Assembly (NCBI GenBank): GCA_900541875.1
Contig: UQLF01000012.1
Coordinates: 18,951-82,950 of the forward strand
Reading direction: 5' to 3'
Source: an uncultured Collinsella sp.
GTDB lineage: Bacteria; Actinomycetota; Coriobacteriia; Coriobacteriales; Coriobacteriaceae
DNA: 64,000 nucleotides
Of the stretch, positions 43,928 through 52,822 are shown piece after piece; the stretch's first letter is position 1, and each line of letters begins with the position of its first letter. The translations under genes were made by a program, and so were the position numbers. The notes under the pieces were generated by a model. The model was given only the letters and a program-made list of their open reading frames with translations, did not search any database and was not told the origin of the DNA.

Positions 43928-45439
43928 TTAGCGGTAGCTGACGCTTTGCTGGGAGTCCTTGACGACTACGTCGTGGGCGCCGCCTTCGACGATTGAGGTC
44001 GAGCTCACCAGGGTCAGGCGTGCCTTTTCCTGGAGCTCGGGGATCGAGAGGGCACCGCAGTTGCACATCGTGGACTTGACCTTGTAGAGCGTGCCGCCCA
44101 CGCCGTCCTTGAGGGAACCGGCGTAGGGAACATAGGAGTCGACGCCCTCGACGAAGCTGAGCTTCGCGGCGCCGCCCAGGTCGTAACGCTGCCAGTTGCG
44201 GGCACGTGCAGAACCCTCGCCCCAGTACTCCTTCATGTACTGACCGTTCACGTTGACGCGCTCGGTCGGGCTCTCGTCAAAGCGGGCGAAGTAGCGGCCC
44301 AGCATCATAAAGTCGGCACCCATGGCAAGGGCGAGCGTCATGTGGTAGTCGTAGACGATGCCACCGTCGGAGCACACGGGCACGTAGACGCCGGTCTCCT
44401 CGTAGTACTCGTCGCGAGCGCGGCAGACATCGATCAGCGCGGTGGCCTGGCCACGGCCGATGCCCTTGGTCTCACGGGTGATGCAGATGGAGCCACCGCC
44501 GATACCGACCTTGATGAAGTCGGCACCGCAGTCCGCCAAAAAGCGGAAGCCCTCGGCGTCGACGACGTTACCGGCACCGACCTTGACGTCCTCGCCGTAG
44601 TTGGCGCGGATCCACTCGATGGTGCGCTTCTGCCACTCGCTGAAGCCCTCGGAAGAGTCGATGCACAGGACATCGGCACCGGCCTCGATGAGCAGCGGCA
44701 CGCGCTCGGCATAGTCGCGAGTGTTGATGCCGGCGCCGACCATGTAGCGCTTGTCGTTATCGAGCAGCTCGTTGGGATTGGTCTTGTGGCTGTCGTAGTC
44801 CTTGCGGAAGACGATGCCCATGAGGTGATCGTTGTCGTCGACGATGGGCAGGGCGTTGAGCTTGTTGTCCCAGATGACGTCGTTGGCAACCTTGAGGCTG
44901 ATGTTCTTGTCGCCCACGATGAGCTGCTCACGCGGGGTCATGAACTCGGAGACCTTCGTCTGGTGGTCATCGCGACTGGGGCGATAGTCACGGCTGGTGA
45001 CGATGCCCAGGAGCTTACCCTTGGGAGTGCCGTCGTCGGTAACCGGCATGGTGGAGTGACCGGTCTTCTCCTTGAGCTCGATGACCTGCTCCATGGTCAT
45101 ATCGGGGGTCAGCGTGGAATCGGACTGGACGAAGCCGGCCTTGTGATCCTTGACGGCCTTGACCATAGCGGCCTCGGACTCGGCGCTCTGGGAACCGTAA
45201 ATGAAGGACAGACCACCCTCGGTAGCGAGCGCGACACCCATGTCGACGCCCGAGACGGACTGCATGATGGCGGAAACCATGGGGATGTTCAGGGTGATTG
45301 CCGGCTTCTCACCGCGCTTAAAGCGGGTTAGCGGCGTCTTAAGAGAAACGTTGTTGGGGATGCACTGCGAGGACGAGTAACCAGGGACCAGCAGATACTC
45401 CGAAAACGTGTGGGACTCACCGGGAAAGAACGTAGCCAT
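43928..45439 (-). CDS. guaB: Inosine-5'-monophosphate dehydrogenase
   Basis: Oxidises IMP to XMP, the first committed step of GMP synthesis. The 503-residue protein has NIPMVSAIMQSVSGVDMGVALATEGGLSF, two CBS domains inserted around 100-220 (FMTPREQLIVGDKNISLKVAND and neighbours), the active-site loop VGIGGGSICITRETKGIGRGQATA with catalytic cysteine, and CSDGGIVYDYHMTLALAMGADFMMLG. AAAAGGAG precedes the ATG. It is transcribed alone. Confidence 0.95.
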   Translation of the reverse strand: MATFFPGESHTFSEYLLVPGYSSSQCIPNNVSLKTPLTRFKRGEKPAITLNIPMVSAIMQSVSGVDMGVALATEGGLSFIYGSQSAESEAAMVKAVKDHKAGFVQSDSTLTPDMTMEQVIELKEKTGHSTMPVTDDGTPKGKLLGIVTSRDYRPSRDDHQTKVSEFMTPREQLIVGDKNISLKVANDVIWDNKLNALPIVDDNDHLMGIVFRKDYDSHKTNPNELLDNDKRYMVGAGINTRDYAERVPLLIEAGADVLCIDSSEGFSEWQKRTIEWIRANYGEDVKVGAGNVVDAEGFRFLADCGADFIKVGIGGGSICITRETKGIGRGQATALIDVCRARDEYYEETGVYVPVCSDGGIVYDYHMTLALAMGADFMMLGRYFARFDESPTERVNVNGQYMKEYWGEGSARARNWQRYDLGGAAKLSFVEGVDSYVPYAGSLKDGVGGTLYKVKSTMCNCGALSIPELQEKARLTLVSSTSIVEGGAHDVVVKDSQQSVSYR

Positions 45440-45623
45440 GTTTCTCCTTTTTCCATGCGACCGGTCGGCTGCAGGCCTCGTAGGACCCAGCCCAACCTTG
45501 GGCGCCCAATACTGGGGAAGTATCTTAACGCACTTTGACTGCTACAATGCATGATTTAAGAAGAGCACACGAGGGTTTGACGCAGGCTTTGCGTTTACCC
45601 AGCAAACACTTTAGCGGGGAGAC

Positions 45624-45977
45624 GTGGAGCAGATGGAGTACAAGACGACGGCAAAGTTGGTCATTCAAGCGTGCGACAAGGATTTGCCGGGCGTCTTCGG
45701 CCACGGCTGTGTCTTGCTGCTGCAAGGTATCGCCCGCGAACACTCGCTCAACCGTGCCGCCAAGAGCATGGGCATGGCGTATTCCAAGGCCTGGCGTATC
45801 GTAAACGAGGCAGAAGGTCAGCTGGGCTGCAAGCTCATCGAGCGCGACGGCGCCCGCGGATCCACCCTCACCCCCGCCGGTGAGCGAGCCATAGCGGTCT
45901 ACGAAGAGCTGCAGGCCGACATCAACAACGTCATTGCCACCAAAGCAAACGACCTCATCGCCAGCATCAAAGAGTAG
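45624..45977 (+). CDS. ModE/LysR-type winged helix-turn-helix regulator
   Basis: A 117-residue DNA-binding protein with the LysR-like winged helix of ModE N-terminal domains (LLLQGIAREHSLNRAAKSMGMAYSKAWRIVNEAEGQLGCKLIERD, then GSTLTPAGERAIAVYEEL). It lacks the molybdate-binding TOBE domains of full ModE. The start is GTG at 45624, or ATG at 45633; neither has ideal spacing from GGGGAG. It ends convergent with, and overlaps by 11 bases, the PLP-fold gene. Its target is unknown. Confidence 0.8.
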   Translation: MEQMEYKTTAKLVIQACDKDLPGVFGHGCVLLLQGIAREHSLNRAAKSMGMAYSKAWRIVNEAEGQLGCKLIERDGARGSTLTPAGERAIAVYEELQADINNVIATKANDLIASIKE

Positions 45978-46971
45978 CTAATTTGCGAAGGGCGTTATCT
46001 AGGGTTGACGCCACAACCAGTGGGTTGTCGGTGCCGGCGTAGAGGCGGATGGTGCTCCCCTGCTTGCCACGTGGGGCCGAAAGACGCGTCGTTGCACCGC
46101 CGGCGGGCGATGTGCGGAATTCGTCCGGCAGTATGCTGAAGAATTCGCCCGCGGTGCAGTCCATCAGGTCAAACTCTACTGCCGGGCCAAAACCGTGCTC
46201 CAGGGTGCCGGTTGCAACAGCATGGTCGGGATGCGAGCTCAGCCCGGGATAGCGTACGTTGCGCACCATCTCGTTGGCGGCCAGATACTCGGCCAGCGCA
46301 CGGGCGCGGTCGAAATGCGCCTGCATGCGGACGTCGAGCGAGTCCAGCCCGCGCTCCAGCACACCGGCCTCGTCAGCAGGCATATCAAGCTTGGCCAAGC
46401 CACAGCCCTCAAGCAGGGCATGCGCGCACTCAGCCGCGGCATCCACGCGATGGCGCTTGAGCTGCGAGCGCGCGACCGATACGGCAACCAACTTGCGCGG
46501 AGCCTTGCCGTCGCACACGCGGTCGAGCGCCTCGAGCGACAGCACGGCACCCAAACGCAGCGGATCGCAGCCAAAAGCCGACGCCACGGTGTTGTCAACA
46601 ACCAGCAGCGCATGGGCCTCATGAGCAGCGCGGCCCAGAGCGCGCAGATCGGGCACACGCAGACCAAACCCGCCGATGGAGTTGACGAACCACCACAGGT
46701 GCGGCCCCTCGGCATCAAACGAAGCATCAAAGCCCTCGGACGCAGCGGCAAACGCCTCGGCGGACGGCGAGCCCACCAGCGCGACATCGCAGCCATCAAA
46801 GCCGTGCGCAAACGCATCGGTAAAGTCATCGGCAAACGCAACCAGGAGATCGCCGGGACGTACAATCCCCAGCTGCGACAGCGCCGCCGGCACATGCGAG
46901 GCCGCAACAAGTCGCGCCCCTCGCGCGCCGGTCCTTACAGCCCAGGCCTCTTCTAGCTGCTGTACATCCAC
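45967..46971 (-). CDS. Cys/Met metabolism PLP-dependent enzyme family protein, catalytic lysine apparently missing
   Basis: A 334-residue protein of the gamma-family (MetB/MetC) PLP fold. It keeps the cofactor-ring motif LLVVDNTVASAFGCDPLRLGA and a C-terminal STIRLYAGTDNP. Where family members have HSxTKY with the Schiff-base lysine, this reads SLEALDRV, so the Lys position is Arg. The N-terminal part is shortened. It may be a non-catalytic paralogue. I chose the GTG at 46971 because AAGGGG lies nine bases upstream; ATG at 46989 is an alternative. Confidence 0.7.
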   Translation of the reverse strand: MDVQQLEEAWAVRTGARGARLVAASHVPAALSQLGIVRPGDLLVAFADDFTDAFAHGFDGCDVALVGSPSAEAFAAASEGFDASFDAEGPHLWWFVNSIGGFGLRVPDLRALGRAAHEAHALLVVDNTVASAFGCDPLRLGAVLSLEALDRVCDGKAPRKLVAVSVARSQLKRHRVDAAAECAHALLEGCGLAKLDMPADEAGVLERGLDSLDVRMQAHFDRARALAEYLAANEMVRNVRYPGLSSHPDHAVATGTLEHGFGPAVEFDLMDCTAGEFFSILPDEFRTSPAGGATTRLSAPRGKQGSTIRLYAGTDNPLVVASTLDNALRKLATL

Positions 46972-46993
46972 AAGGCACCGCCCCTTCATAAGC

Positions 46994-47029
46994 AAAAACC
47001 CACGATGCGGGTGTTCCCCGTATCGTGGG
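46994..47029 (-). terminator. Intrinsic terminator of the sucrose operon
   Basis: The stem CCCACGAT-CGGG/CCCG-ATCGTGGG, with one bulge on each side and a five-base loop, runs into TTTTT on the minus strand, 38 bases after the GH32 gene stop. Confidence 0.85.
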
Positions 47030-47067
47030 CAACGGCTGCAGTATAGCGCCGATATGCGACGAATCGC

Positions 47068-48606
47068 CTAGATGTTGAGCGCGTGGTAGGTCACGTTCGC
47101 ACCCGGAGTGTCAACGGTCACGCCATAGGCCTCGGGATAGATGCGCGTCGAAAACACGAGCGAGCCATCGTTCACAAACACCTCGACCGAAGAGACATCG
47201 CCAACAATGCGCACATTGCGCACCTCGTCGACGGGCTCCCAGCGCACGGTACGACCGCAGCCGGCAGAAGCGCGACCCTCATCGGTAAATCGCATCTCAA
47301 AGCGCGCGGGTAGCTCGCCCTCGGCGGGCACAAACGCCAACTTCAGCTCGCCATCTACGGTCGCGGTGAACGCGCCGTCGACACCGTCGACAACAACGTC
47401 AAAGCAGGCATCGCCGGCAACCTCCAACGAGCCCTCCCCCACACGTACCGAGGCATAATGGCGCTCGATCTCGCGCGCCGGCTGCTGCAGCACCACGCCG
47501 CCAGTACCGGCTGTAAGCTCACGCGGCACCGTCATGCAGTGCTGCCAGCCGCACGCCACGGTGGGCGCGTTGCCATAGGTCGGCTCATCGGGCATGCCCA
47601 TCCAGCCGATCAGAATGTGGCGACCGTCCTCGGCCGTGAACTCCTGCGGAGCATAGAAGTCAAAACCGGCGTCCCACAGGCGGAACTCGCCCAGCTCATA
47701 AGCGTCATTGCCACCCGTAATGTCGCCCGTTACAGGCATGTAGCCCGCTGCATACACATTGCCGCGGTCCCAACGACCGCCCTCGAGCCCCTGGGGCGAG
47801 AAGGAAAGGAACTTCGCCGGCACACCGCCATCCGCCTCAAGCTCAAGGTATCCCGGGCACTCCCACATAAAGCCAAAGCGCTCGGGCGTAGACACACGGC
47901 TCTCGAGCTCCCAGCACAGCATATCGGCCGAGCCATACACCAGGATCTCGCCCACATCGCGCCCGGCACCCTCGCCGTGCATGGCGCAAAAACGGCTCTC
48001 GACATGCGGACCATCCACGCGACGACGCGCGCCCAGCACCATGTGGTAACGCCCATCATCATCGCGCCACACCTTGGGGTCACGCACGTGGCAGGTCAAA
48101 TCCTCAGGATAATCCTCGGACGCCAGCACCACGCGCTTTTGGCTGAACTCACGACCGGCAAAGCCATCAACGCTCTCGACATAGACGGTATCGGCGCGGC
48201 GGCCGGTATTGACGTAGTCGTACGTGCCGTCCGCATCGGAAAGCTTAACGTTGCCCGTATAGAGCACGCGAATGCGACCGTCCTCGGCAAGCGCGGAGCC
48301 CGAATACACACCATGGCAATCGAACGGCTCGTCGGGCAGCAGCGGAGCGCCAACATATTCCCAGTTCATAAGGTCGCGGCTTGTGGCATGGCCCCACATC
48401 TTTACGCCGCCGTTCACATCAAACGGGGCATACTGGAAGTACGCGTGAAACACGCCGCCCGCTTGGCAAAGACCGTTGGGGTCGTTGAGCCAACCCGCCG
48501 GCGGCATAATATGGAAGCGCTGGCCATACGCGCCATGACCGCACTCAGTGGCGGCGTCAACAGCGGCAACCAGCTTTGCAAGATCGCGACCAAGTGCATT
48601 AGACAT
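47068..48606 (-). CDS. sacA: Glycoside hydrolase family 32 protein (sucrose-6-phosphate hydrolase)
   Basis: Splits sucrose-6-phosphate, made by the adjacent PTS, to glucose-6-phosphate and fructose. The 512-residue protein has the GH32 nucleophile motif WLNDPNG, the HVRDPKV motif and the acid/base ECPG (WECPGYLEL), followed by a C-terminal beta-sandwich (about 380-512). No signal peptide, so it acts in the cytoplasm. It lies 106 bases after the PTS gene; that gap contains GC-rich hairpins (about 48640-48695). Confidence 0.9.
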   Translation of the reverse strand: MSNALGRDLAKLVAAVDAATECGHGAYGQRFHIMPPAGWLNDPNGLCQAGGVFHAYFQYAPFDVNGGVKMWGHATSRDLMNWEYVGAPLLPDEPFDCHGVYSGSALAEDGRIRVLYTGNVKLSDADGTYDYVNTGRRADTVYVESVDGFAGREFSQKRVVLASEDYPEDLTCHVRDPKVWRDDDGRYHMVLGARRRVDGPHVESRFCAMHGEGAGRDVGEILVYGSADMLCWELESRVSTPERFGFMWECPGYLELEADGGVPAKFLSFSPQGLEGGRWDRGNVYAAGYMPVTGDITGGNDAYELGEFRLWDAGFDFYAPQEFTAEDGRHILIGWMGMPDEPTYGNAPTVACGWQHCMTVPRELTAGTGGVVLQQPAREIERHYASVRVGEGSLEVAGDACFDVVVDGVDGAFTATVDGELKLAFVPAEGELPARFEMRFTDEGRASAGCGRTVRWEPVDEVRNVRIVGDVSSVEVFVNDGSLVFSTRIYPEAYGVTVDTPGANVTYHALNI

Positions 48607-48712
48607 ATCAAAGTCCTAACGGATCGAAAGTTACAAGGCGCCAGAGATCGGCGCCAAATGCGGGAAACACCCGCGAGCATACAGCCCGCGGGCACCCCTC
48701 AATCAAAAGCTC

Positions 48713-50113
48713 TTAGGCCTGCTCGGAAGCCTTGGGCTCGTCCTTGTACAGGACAAACGAGACAGCAAAGGAAACCAACGCGGCGACCGCAAACATGATT
48801 GCGTACTGTACGGGCTGGGCCAGGCACAGCAGGATGCCGAAGATACCCGTAACGCCCGTGCCGGAGGCAGCCAGCGAAGTGAGTGCGCAGACCAAGGCAC
48901 CGCAACCGCCGCCGATGCAGCCGGCGATGAAGGGCTTAAAGAAGCGCAGGTTCACACCAAAGATGGCTGGCTCGGTAATGCCCATGAAGGCGGACAGGGC
49001 CGAAGGAAGCGCCAGACCCTTGATCTTGGCATCGCGGGTCTTAAAGGCAACGGCGAGCGCGGCGCCACCCTGAGCGATGTTGGCGGCACTGGCGATGGGC
49101 AGCCAATAGGTCACGCCATATTGAGCGAGCTGGCCCAGATCGATGGCGGTGTACATCTGGTGGATACCGGTGACGACCGTGGGAGCATAGAACAGGCCGA
49201 CGATAAAGGAACCGATGCCGAAGGGCAGGGTCAGCAGGGCCTGGATCAGACCGAGGATGGCGTTCTCGGCCCACACGAAGATGGGGCCGACGGCAACGAG
49301 CGTCACGAGCACGGTCACGAACACGGAGACGAGCGGAGTCACAAAGAGGTCAAACATCTCGGGAACGATCTTGTGCAGGCGCTTCTCGAGGAAGGCCAGA
49401 ATGGCGCAGGCGATGACGATGGGGATCACGTGGCCCTGATAGCCGACCCACTCAAAGCTGTACACACCAGGAATGACGGTGACCATGGTCTGCACGCCCT
49501 CGGAGGCAACCGTATAGGCGCTCTGCAGCGAGGAGTTGATGAATGCACCACCGACGACGGCGCCCAGATACGGGTTGGCGCCAAAGGCCTTAGCGGCGGA
49601 GTAACCGATCAGGATCTGCAGAATGCCAAAGGACGTGCCCGAGACCAGGTCGGCGATCTTATAAATAAAGTTATTGGTGTCGAGCGCGATAAAGCCGTTG
49701 GAGGCCATAAAGTTGAGGGCGCTCATAATGCCCAGCAGCAGACCCGAAGCCACGATGGCGGGGATGATGGGGACAAAGACGTCGCCGAGCACCTTAATGG
49801 CACGCATAAAGATGTTCTGCTGCTGTGCCGCGGCCTCCTTGACCTCGGCCTTGGTGGCAGCCTCGACGCCACTGAGCGCAATGAACTCGTCATAGACCTT
49901 GTTGACGGTGCCAGTGCCAAAAATAATCTGGAGCTGGCCCTGGGCCTCAAAGACGCCCTTGGCGCCGTCGATATTCTCGAGGGCCTCCTTGTCGACCTTG
50001 GCGTTATCGGCAATCACCAGGCGCAGACGCGTGGCGCAGTGTGCGGCCGAAACAACGTTGCCGGCGCCACCGATGTTGTCGAGCACCTCTTGGGCTGATT
50101 TGCGGTAGTCCAT
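48713..50113 (-). CDS. scrA: PTS sucrose transporter subunit IIBC
   Basis: Imports and phosphorylates sucrose. The 466-residue protein has an N-terminal EIIB domain with the phosphocysteine in SAAHCATRLRLV. The EIIC domain (about 100-460) has around ten membrane helices, with GITEPAIFGVNLRFFKPF. There is no EIIA domain, so a separate glucose-type EIIA must serve it. The start ATG at 50113 has GGAAAGGG upstream. It lies between the LacI-type regulator and GH32 genes; sucrose is inferred from that context. Confidence 0.9.
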   Translation of the reverse strand: MDYRKSAQEVLDNIGGAGNVVSAAHCATRLRLVIADNAKVDKEALENIDGAKGVFEAQGQLQIIFGTGTVNKVYDEFIALSGVEAATKAEVKEAAAQQQNIFMRAIKVLGDVFVPIIPAIVASGLLLGIMSALNFMASNGFIALDTNNFIYKIADLVSGTSFGILQILIGYSAAKAFGANPYLGAVVGGAFINSSLQSAYTVASEGVQTMVTVIPGVYSFEWVGYQGHVIPIVIACAILAFLEKRLHKIVPEMFDLFVTPLVSVFVTVLVTLVAVGPIFVWAENAILGLIQALLTLPFGIGSFIVGLFYAPTVVTGIHQMYTAIDLGQLAQYGVTYWLPIASAANIAQGGAALAVAFKTRDAKIKGLALPSALSAFMGITEPAIFGVNLRFFKPFIAGCIGGGCGALVCALTSLAASGTGVTGIFGILLCLAQPVQYAIMFAVAALVSFAVSFVLYKDEPKASEQA

Positions 50114-50168
50114 GACTTCCCTTTCCTCAAACGGGCGCACGTGCGCCCGGCCATCTTTGACACTTACA

Positions 50169-50212
50169 CTGTAATCGATTTCAGTTTCATATGTCTGTAA
50201 TCGTTTTCATAG
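50169..50212 (-). promoter_or_regulatory. Two LacI-type operators upstream of scrA
   Basis: CTGTAATCGATTTCAG (50169-50184) and CTGTAATCGTTTTCATAG (50195-50212) are two copies of the TGAAATCGATTACA type, 26 bases apart, in the gap between the regulator and scrA. They match the motif in front of the regulator gene. Confidence 0.75.
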
Positions 50213-50297
50213 TAGGGTGAACGGTAGGAAAAAGCCGGCGAAAGGTAGTTTTAAGGCAAAAACAGGCGACTCAAAGGCAGGCAGACGTGCCCAAAGC

Positions 50298-51278
50298 CTA
50301 GACATTCATAAGCTGATGGCCGAGCTTGAGCGTCTTTAGACCACTCTCCCCCTCCACGCCATCGAGCGTGTTGAGCAACATATTGGTCGCCTCGACGCCA
50401 CTGGTCAGGTAGCCATAATGCACGGTGGGAATGCCGCCCGTCAGCGCGCGCAAAAACGCGTTGTCGCCAAAACCGCTCACGCGGTGTATGCCCTCGCCCA
50501 TACCGCGAACCTCATCGATGGCACGCAGCGCGCCCGCCGCCATGGTGTCGGTCGCGCAGGCGACAAACGAAACATCGGGGGCATCGGCAAGCAGCTCGCG
50601 CGCAGCGCGATAGCCCGAGTCGAGCGTAAACGAGCCCAGGCGAATCAAGGCAGCATCGAGTGGGTTACCCGCGGCGCGCAAACCGGCCTCAAAACCGCGA
50701 CGGCGTTCATAACCAGCCGCGCGGTCTTCTTCGGTAACTCCAATGTAGGCAATCTTGCCGTCCACGCGACCCGCAAGCGCACGGCCCAGCTCAAAGGCAG
50801 CCTCGTAATCGTCGTGATAGACGCACGCCGCACCCTCGACATGTTGGCCGATCAACACAATGGGCACACGGCACGACTCAATCGCGCGACGGTGCTCGTC
50901 GGTGATCATGGTTGCCACCAGCACAATGCCATCGACCGGGTGGTTTTGGAATAAATCGAGGTACTCGAGCTCGCGATCGGGGGCGTTATCGGTATTGGCA
51001 AGCAGCATCTGGTAGCCACGGCGACCGAGCACCTGGCCAATACCGGCGGTAATGCGGCTCACGGATTCCGAGTTGATCTTGGGTACGATGACGCCGATGA
51101 GCTTGGTGGAGCCGGTGCGCAGCGCACGAGCCTGACTAGAACGCACGTATCCGGTCAGCTCAATCGCCTGCTTAATGCGCTCGGCCTTGTCCGCCGATAT
51201 GTACCCACCATTGAGGTAGCGCGAGACGGCGGCGCTCGAAACGCCGGCCAGCTCGGCCACATCTTTCATCTTTACCAC
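50298..51278 (-). CDS. scrR: LacI family transcriptional regulator of the sucrose operon
   Basis: A 326-residue repressor. The helix-turn-helix is MKDVAELAGVSSAAVSRYLNGGYISADKAERI near the N-terminus, followed by a periplasmic-binding-protein-like sensor domain (LIGVIVPKINSESVSRI to the end). The start is a GTG at 51278, with AGAGGTGG upstream; the longer frame covers the operator. An operator-like site lies in front of its own gene and two more in front of scrA, so it probably controls both, responding to sucrose or fructose phosphate. Confidence 0.88.
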   Translation of the reverse strand: MVKMKDVAELAGVSSAAVSRYLNGGYISADKAERIKQAIELTGYVRSSQARALRTGSTKLIGVIVPKINSESVSRITAGIGQVLGRRGYQMLLANTDNAPDRELEYLDLFQNHPVDGIVLVATMITDEHRRAIESCRVPIVLIGQHVEGAACVYHDDYEAAFELGRALAGRVDGKIAYIGVTEEDRAAGYERRRGFEAGLRAAGNPLDAALIRLGSFTLDSGYRAARELLADAPDVSFVACATDTMAAGALRAIDEVRGMGEGIHRVSGFGDNAFLRALTGGIPTVHYGYLTSGVEATNMLLNTLDGVEGESGLKTLKLGHQLMNV

Positions 51279-51296
51279 GCGCGCCACCTCTGTCGT

Positions 51297-51310
51297 TGAA
51301 ATCGCTTTCA
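51297..51310 (-). promoter_or_regulatory. LacI-type operator in front of scrR
   Basis: TGAAATCGCTTTCA is a near-perfect palindrome of the same type as the two scrA operators, 18 bases before the scrR start. Autoregulation is inferred. Confidence 0.7.
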
Positions 51311-51329
51311 CCATGATACTCGCGTGGGC

Positions 51330-51356
51330 GGTCCGGCGTTTGTTAAAACGCCGGAA
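51330..51356. terminator. Hairpin after the Pel/CotH operon
   Basis: The stem GGTCCGGCGTTT/AAACGCCGGAACC (one mismatch) with a four-base loop lies just after the DUF4956 stop codon. It has no clear T-run, so its role as terminator is uncertain. Confidence 0.45.
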
Positions 51357-51361
51357 CCAAG

Positions 51362-52027
51362 CTAGCCATGATATTCGCCGTTGTACTGGATGAGAGTCAG
51401 GTCCTCTACGCCGTCGAGCGCGCGAATCGCATCCGCATAGGGCATATCCACACCGTCCGAGAACACCTCGACGGCCATCTCGACCTTGTCGCCGCGCATG
51501 GTCTTAGACTTGACGGTGAACTTGGTGCGCCCAAAAGCGCGCACGATATCATCGCCGGTGGTCTGCCCCGTGTAGTGGATGACCATCATGTACACGCGCG
51601 CCTTGTCCTGGTGGCTCGCAAAGCCGGCGATCATCACCACGATGACCACCGCCGTGAGCCCCACGAGCGCATACATGCCGGCACCTGCCGTAATGCCCGT
51701 GGTAATGGCCCAAAACAGATAGAGCAGGTCGAGCGGGTCCTTGACCGCCGTACGATAACGGACGATAGACAGAGCACCGACCATACCGAGCGAGATGACC
51801 ACGTTCGTCGAGATCGCGAGCGTGACCATGCAGGTGAGCACGCACATGCCCACGAGCGTCACGGCAAAGCTGCGCGAATACACCACGCCGGTAAAAAAGC
51901 GCTTGTACACGTAATAGATCAGGATGCCCATGGCGAGCGCCACGAGCAGCGAAAGGCCGATCTTGGCAGGGTCGACCTGGCCAAACGCCTCCAAGACGGA
52001 GTTCTTAAAAAAGTCCCTGGTGCTCAT
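51362..52027 (-). CDS. DUF4956 domain-containing membrane protein
   Basis: A 221-residue protein with three or four membrane helices (about 22-40, 50-75, 100-135) and a C-terminal cytoplasmic domain. It has VVISLGMVGALSIVRYRTAVKDPLDLLYLFWAI, the family core. DUF4956 genes commonly accompany VTC polyphosphate polymerase and CotH genes; the function is unknown. It starts three bases after the VTC gene and is the last gene of the Pel-type locus. Confidence 0.85.
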   Translation of the reverse strand: MSTRDFFKNSVLEAFGQVDPAKIGLSLLVALAMGILIYYVYKRFFTGVVYSRSFAVTLVGMCVLTCMVTLAISTNVVISLGMVGALSIVRYRTAVKDPLDLLYLFWAITTGITAGAGMYALVGLTAVVIVVMIAGFASHQDKARVYMMVIHYTGQTTGDDIVRAFGRTKFTVKSKTMRGDKVEMAVEVFSDGVDMPYADAIRALDGVEDLTLIQYNGEYHG

Positions 52028-52030
52028 GGT

Positions 52031-52822
52031 CTAAATATCCCCTCGGTTCTCAAAATCCGATTCCCAGTAATTAAAACCGCGCAGGTAGGCGGTCTTTTCG
52101 TAACACAGGCAGTACTTGGAGACCGCTGTAAGCTCGGCCGCGCCCGGCGGCACCATATCGCGCACCAGCTGCGGACAAAACTCGGTAAACTTGACCTCCA
52201 TCACCAGCTTGCCGGGCTCCAGGACCGGCAGCGCGGGCAGCGTCGCGTCAAAGATATCGAAGCTTCCCACCGCGGCACGCACGTTCATGTCAAACGTAAT
52301 GCGCACGGTGCCCTCATCCATCACCCACGGCTCGCGCTCGTAGTCCACGATGGTCCGCGGGCGCATCATGTTACAGATACACTAGATGTAGAACTCGCGG
52401 CAGAGTTGGCGCGGGCTCCTCAGCAAAAAGTCGTAGTCGCCAGCCAGGATCTGCTCAAACTCACTGCGCGTAAGCGGCGCGTCCTCCTTGTAAATCCAGC
52501 TGCCGTACTTCTTTTTGCGCTCGAGCTTAATCACCTTGTCGCTGCCGTTATAAATGCGTACGCGATACTTTTTGCGCATGAGAATGCCGGCGTCTTTTTC
52601 CTCGTAGGCCGAGTTGCAGTAGTCGTCAAAGTACAGGCTGCGAATGGTGTAACCGCCCGCCCGCGCATGCTTGTCCAGCTTAAACACCGGCGCCATGCGA
52701 CAGGCAAGCGCGGCGTGCTCGCCCTCGTTAATGAGATATTTGAGCTCGTGGCGGTAACGCTCCTGCGTGGCACGGCCAGGCGGAGCCGCCAAGCGCTCAA
52801 GCAGCGCGCTAGCCCTCCTCAT
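52031..52822 (-). pseudogene. VTC domain polyphosphate polymerase, interrupted by an in-frame TAG
   Basis: Two ORFs in the same frame form one VTC-domain protein of 263 residues. The first part has RYRHELKYLINEGEHAAL, RSLYFDDYCNSAYEEKDAGILMRKKYRVRIYNG and KLERKKKYGSWIYKED, the substrate tunnel motifs. It stops at TAG (52382-52384) after REFYI. The same frame continues CICNMMRPRTIVDYERE, the usual next motif. The full-length enzyme would make polyphosphate from nucleoside triphosphate. The start at 52822 has GGAGG six bases upstream and overlaps the cotH stop. Read-through is possible but I see no support. Confidence 0.85.

Noticed and set aside
52382..52384. Pyrrolysine or suppressed amber codon in the VTC gene
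   Set aside because: All evidence for such decoding is lacking; other genes here use TAG as an ordinary stop (cobO, ileS).
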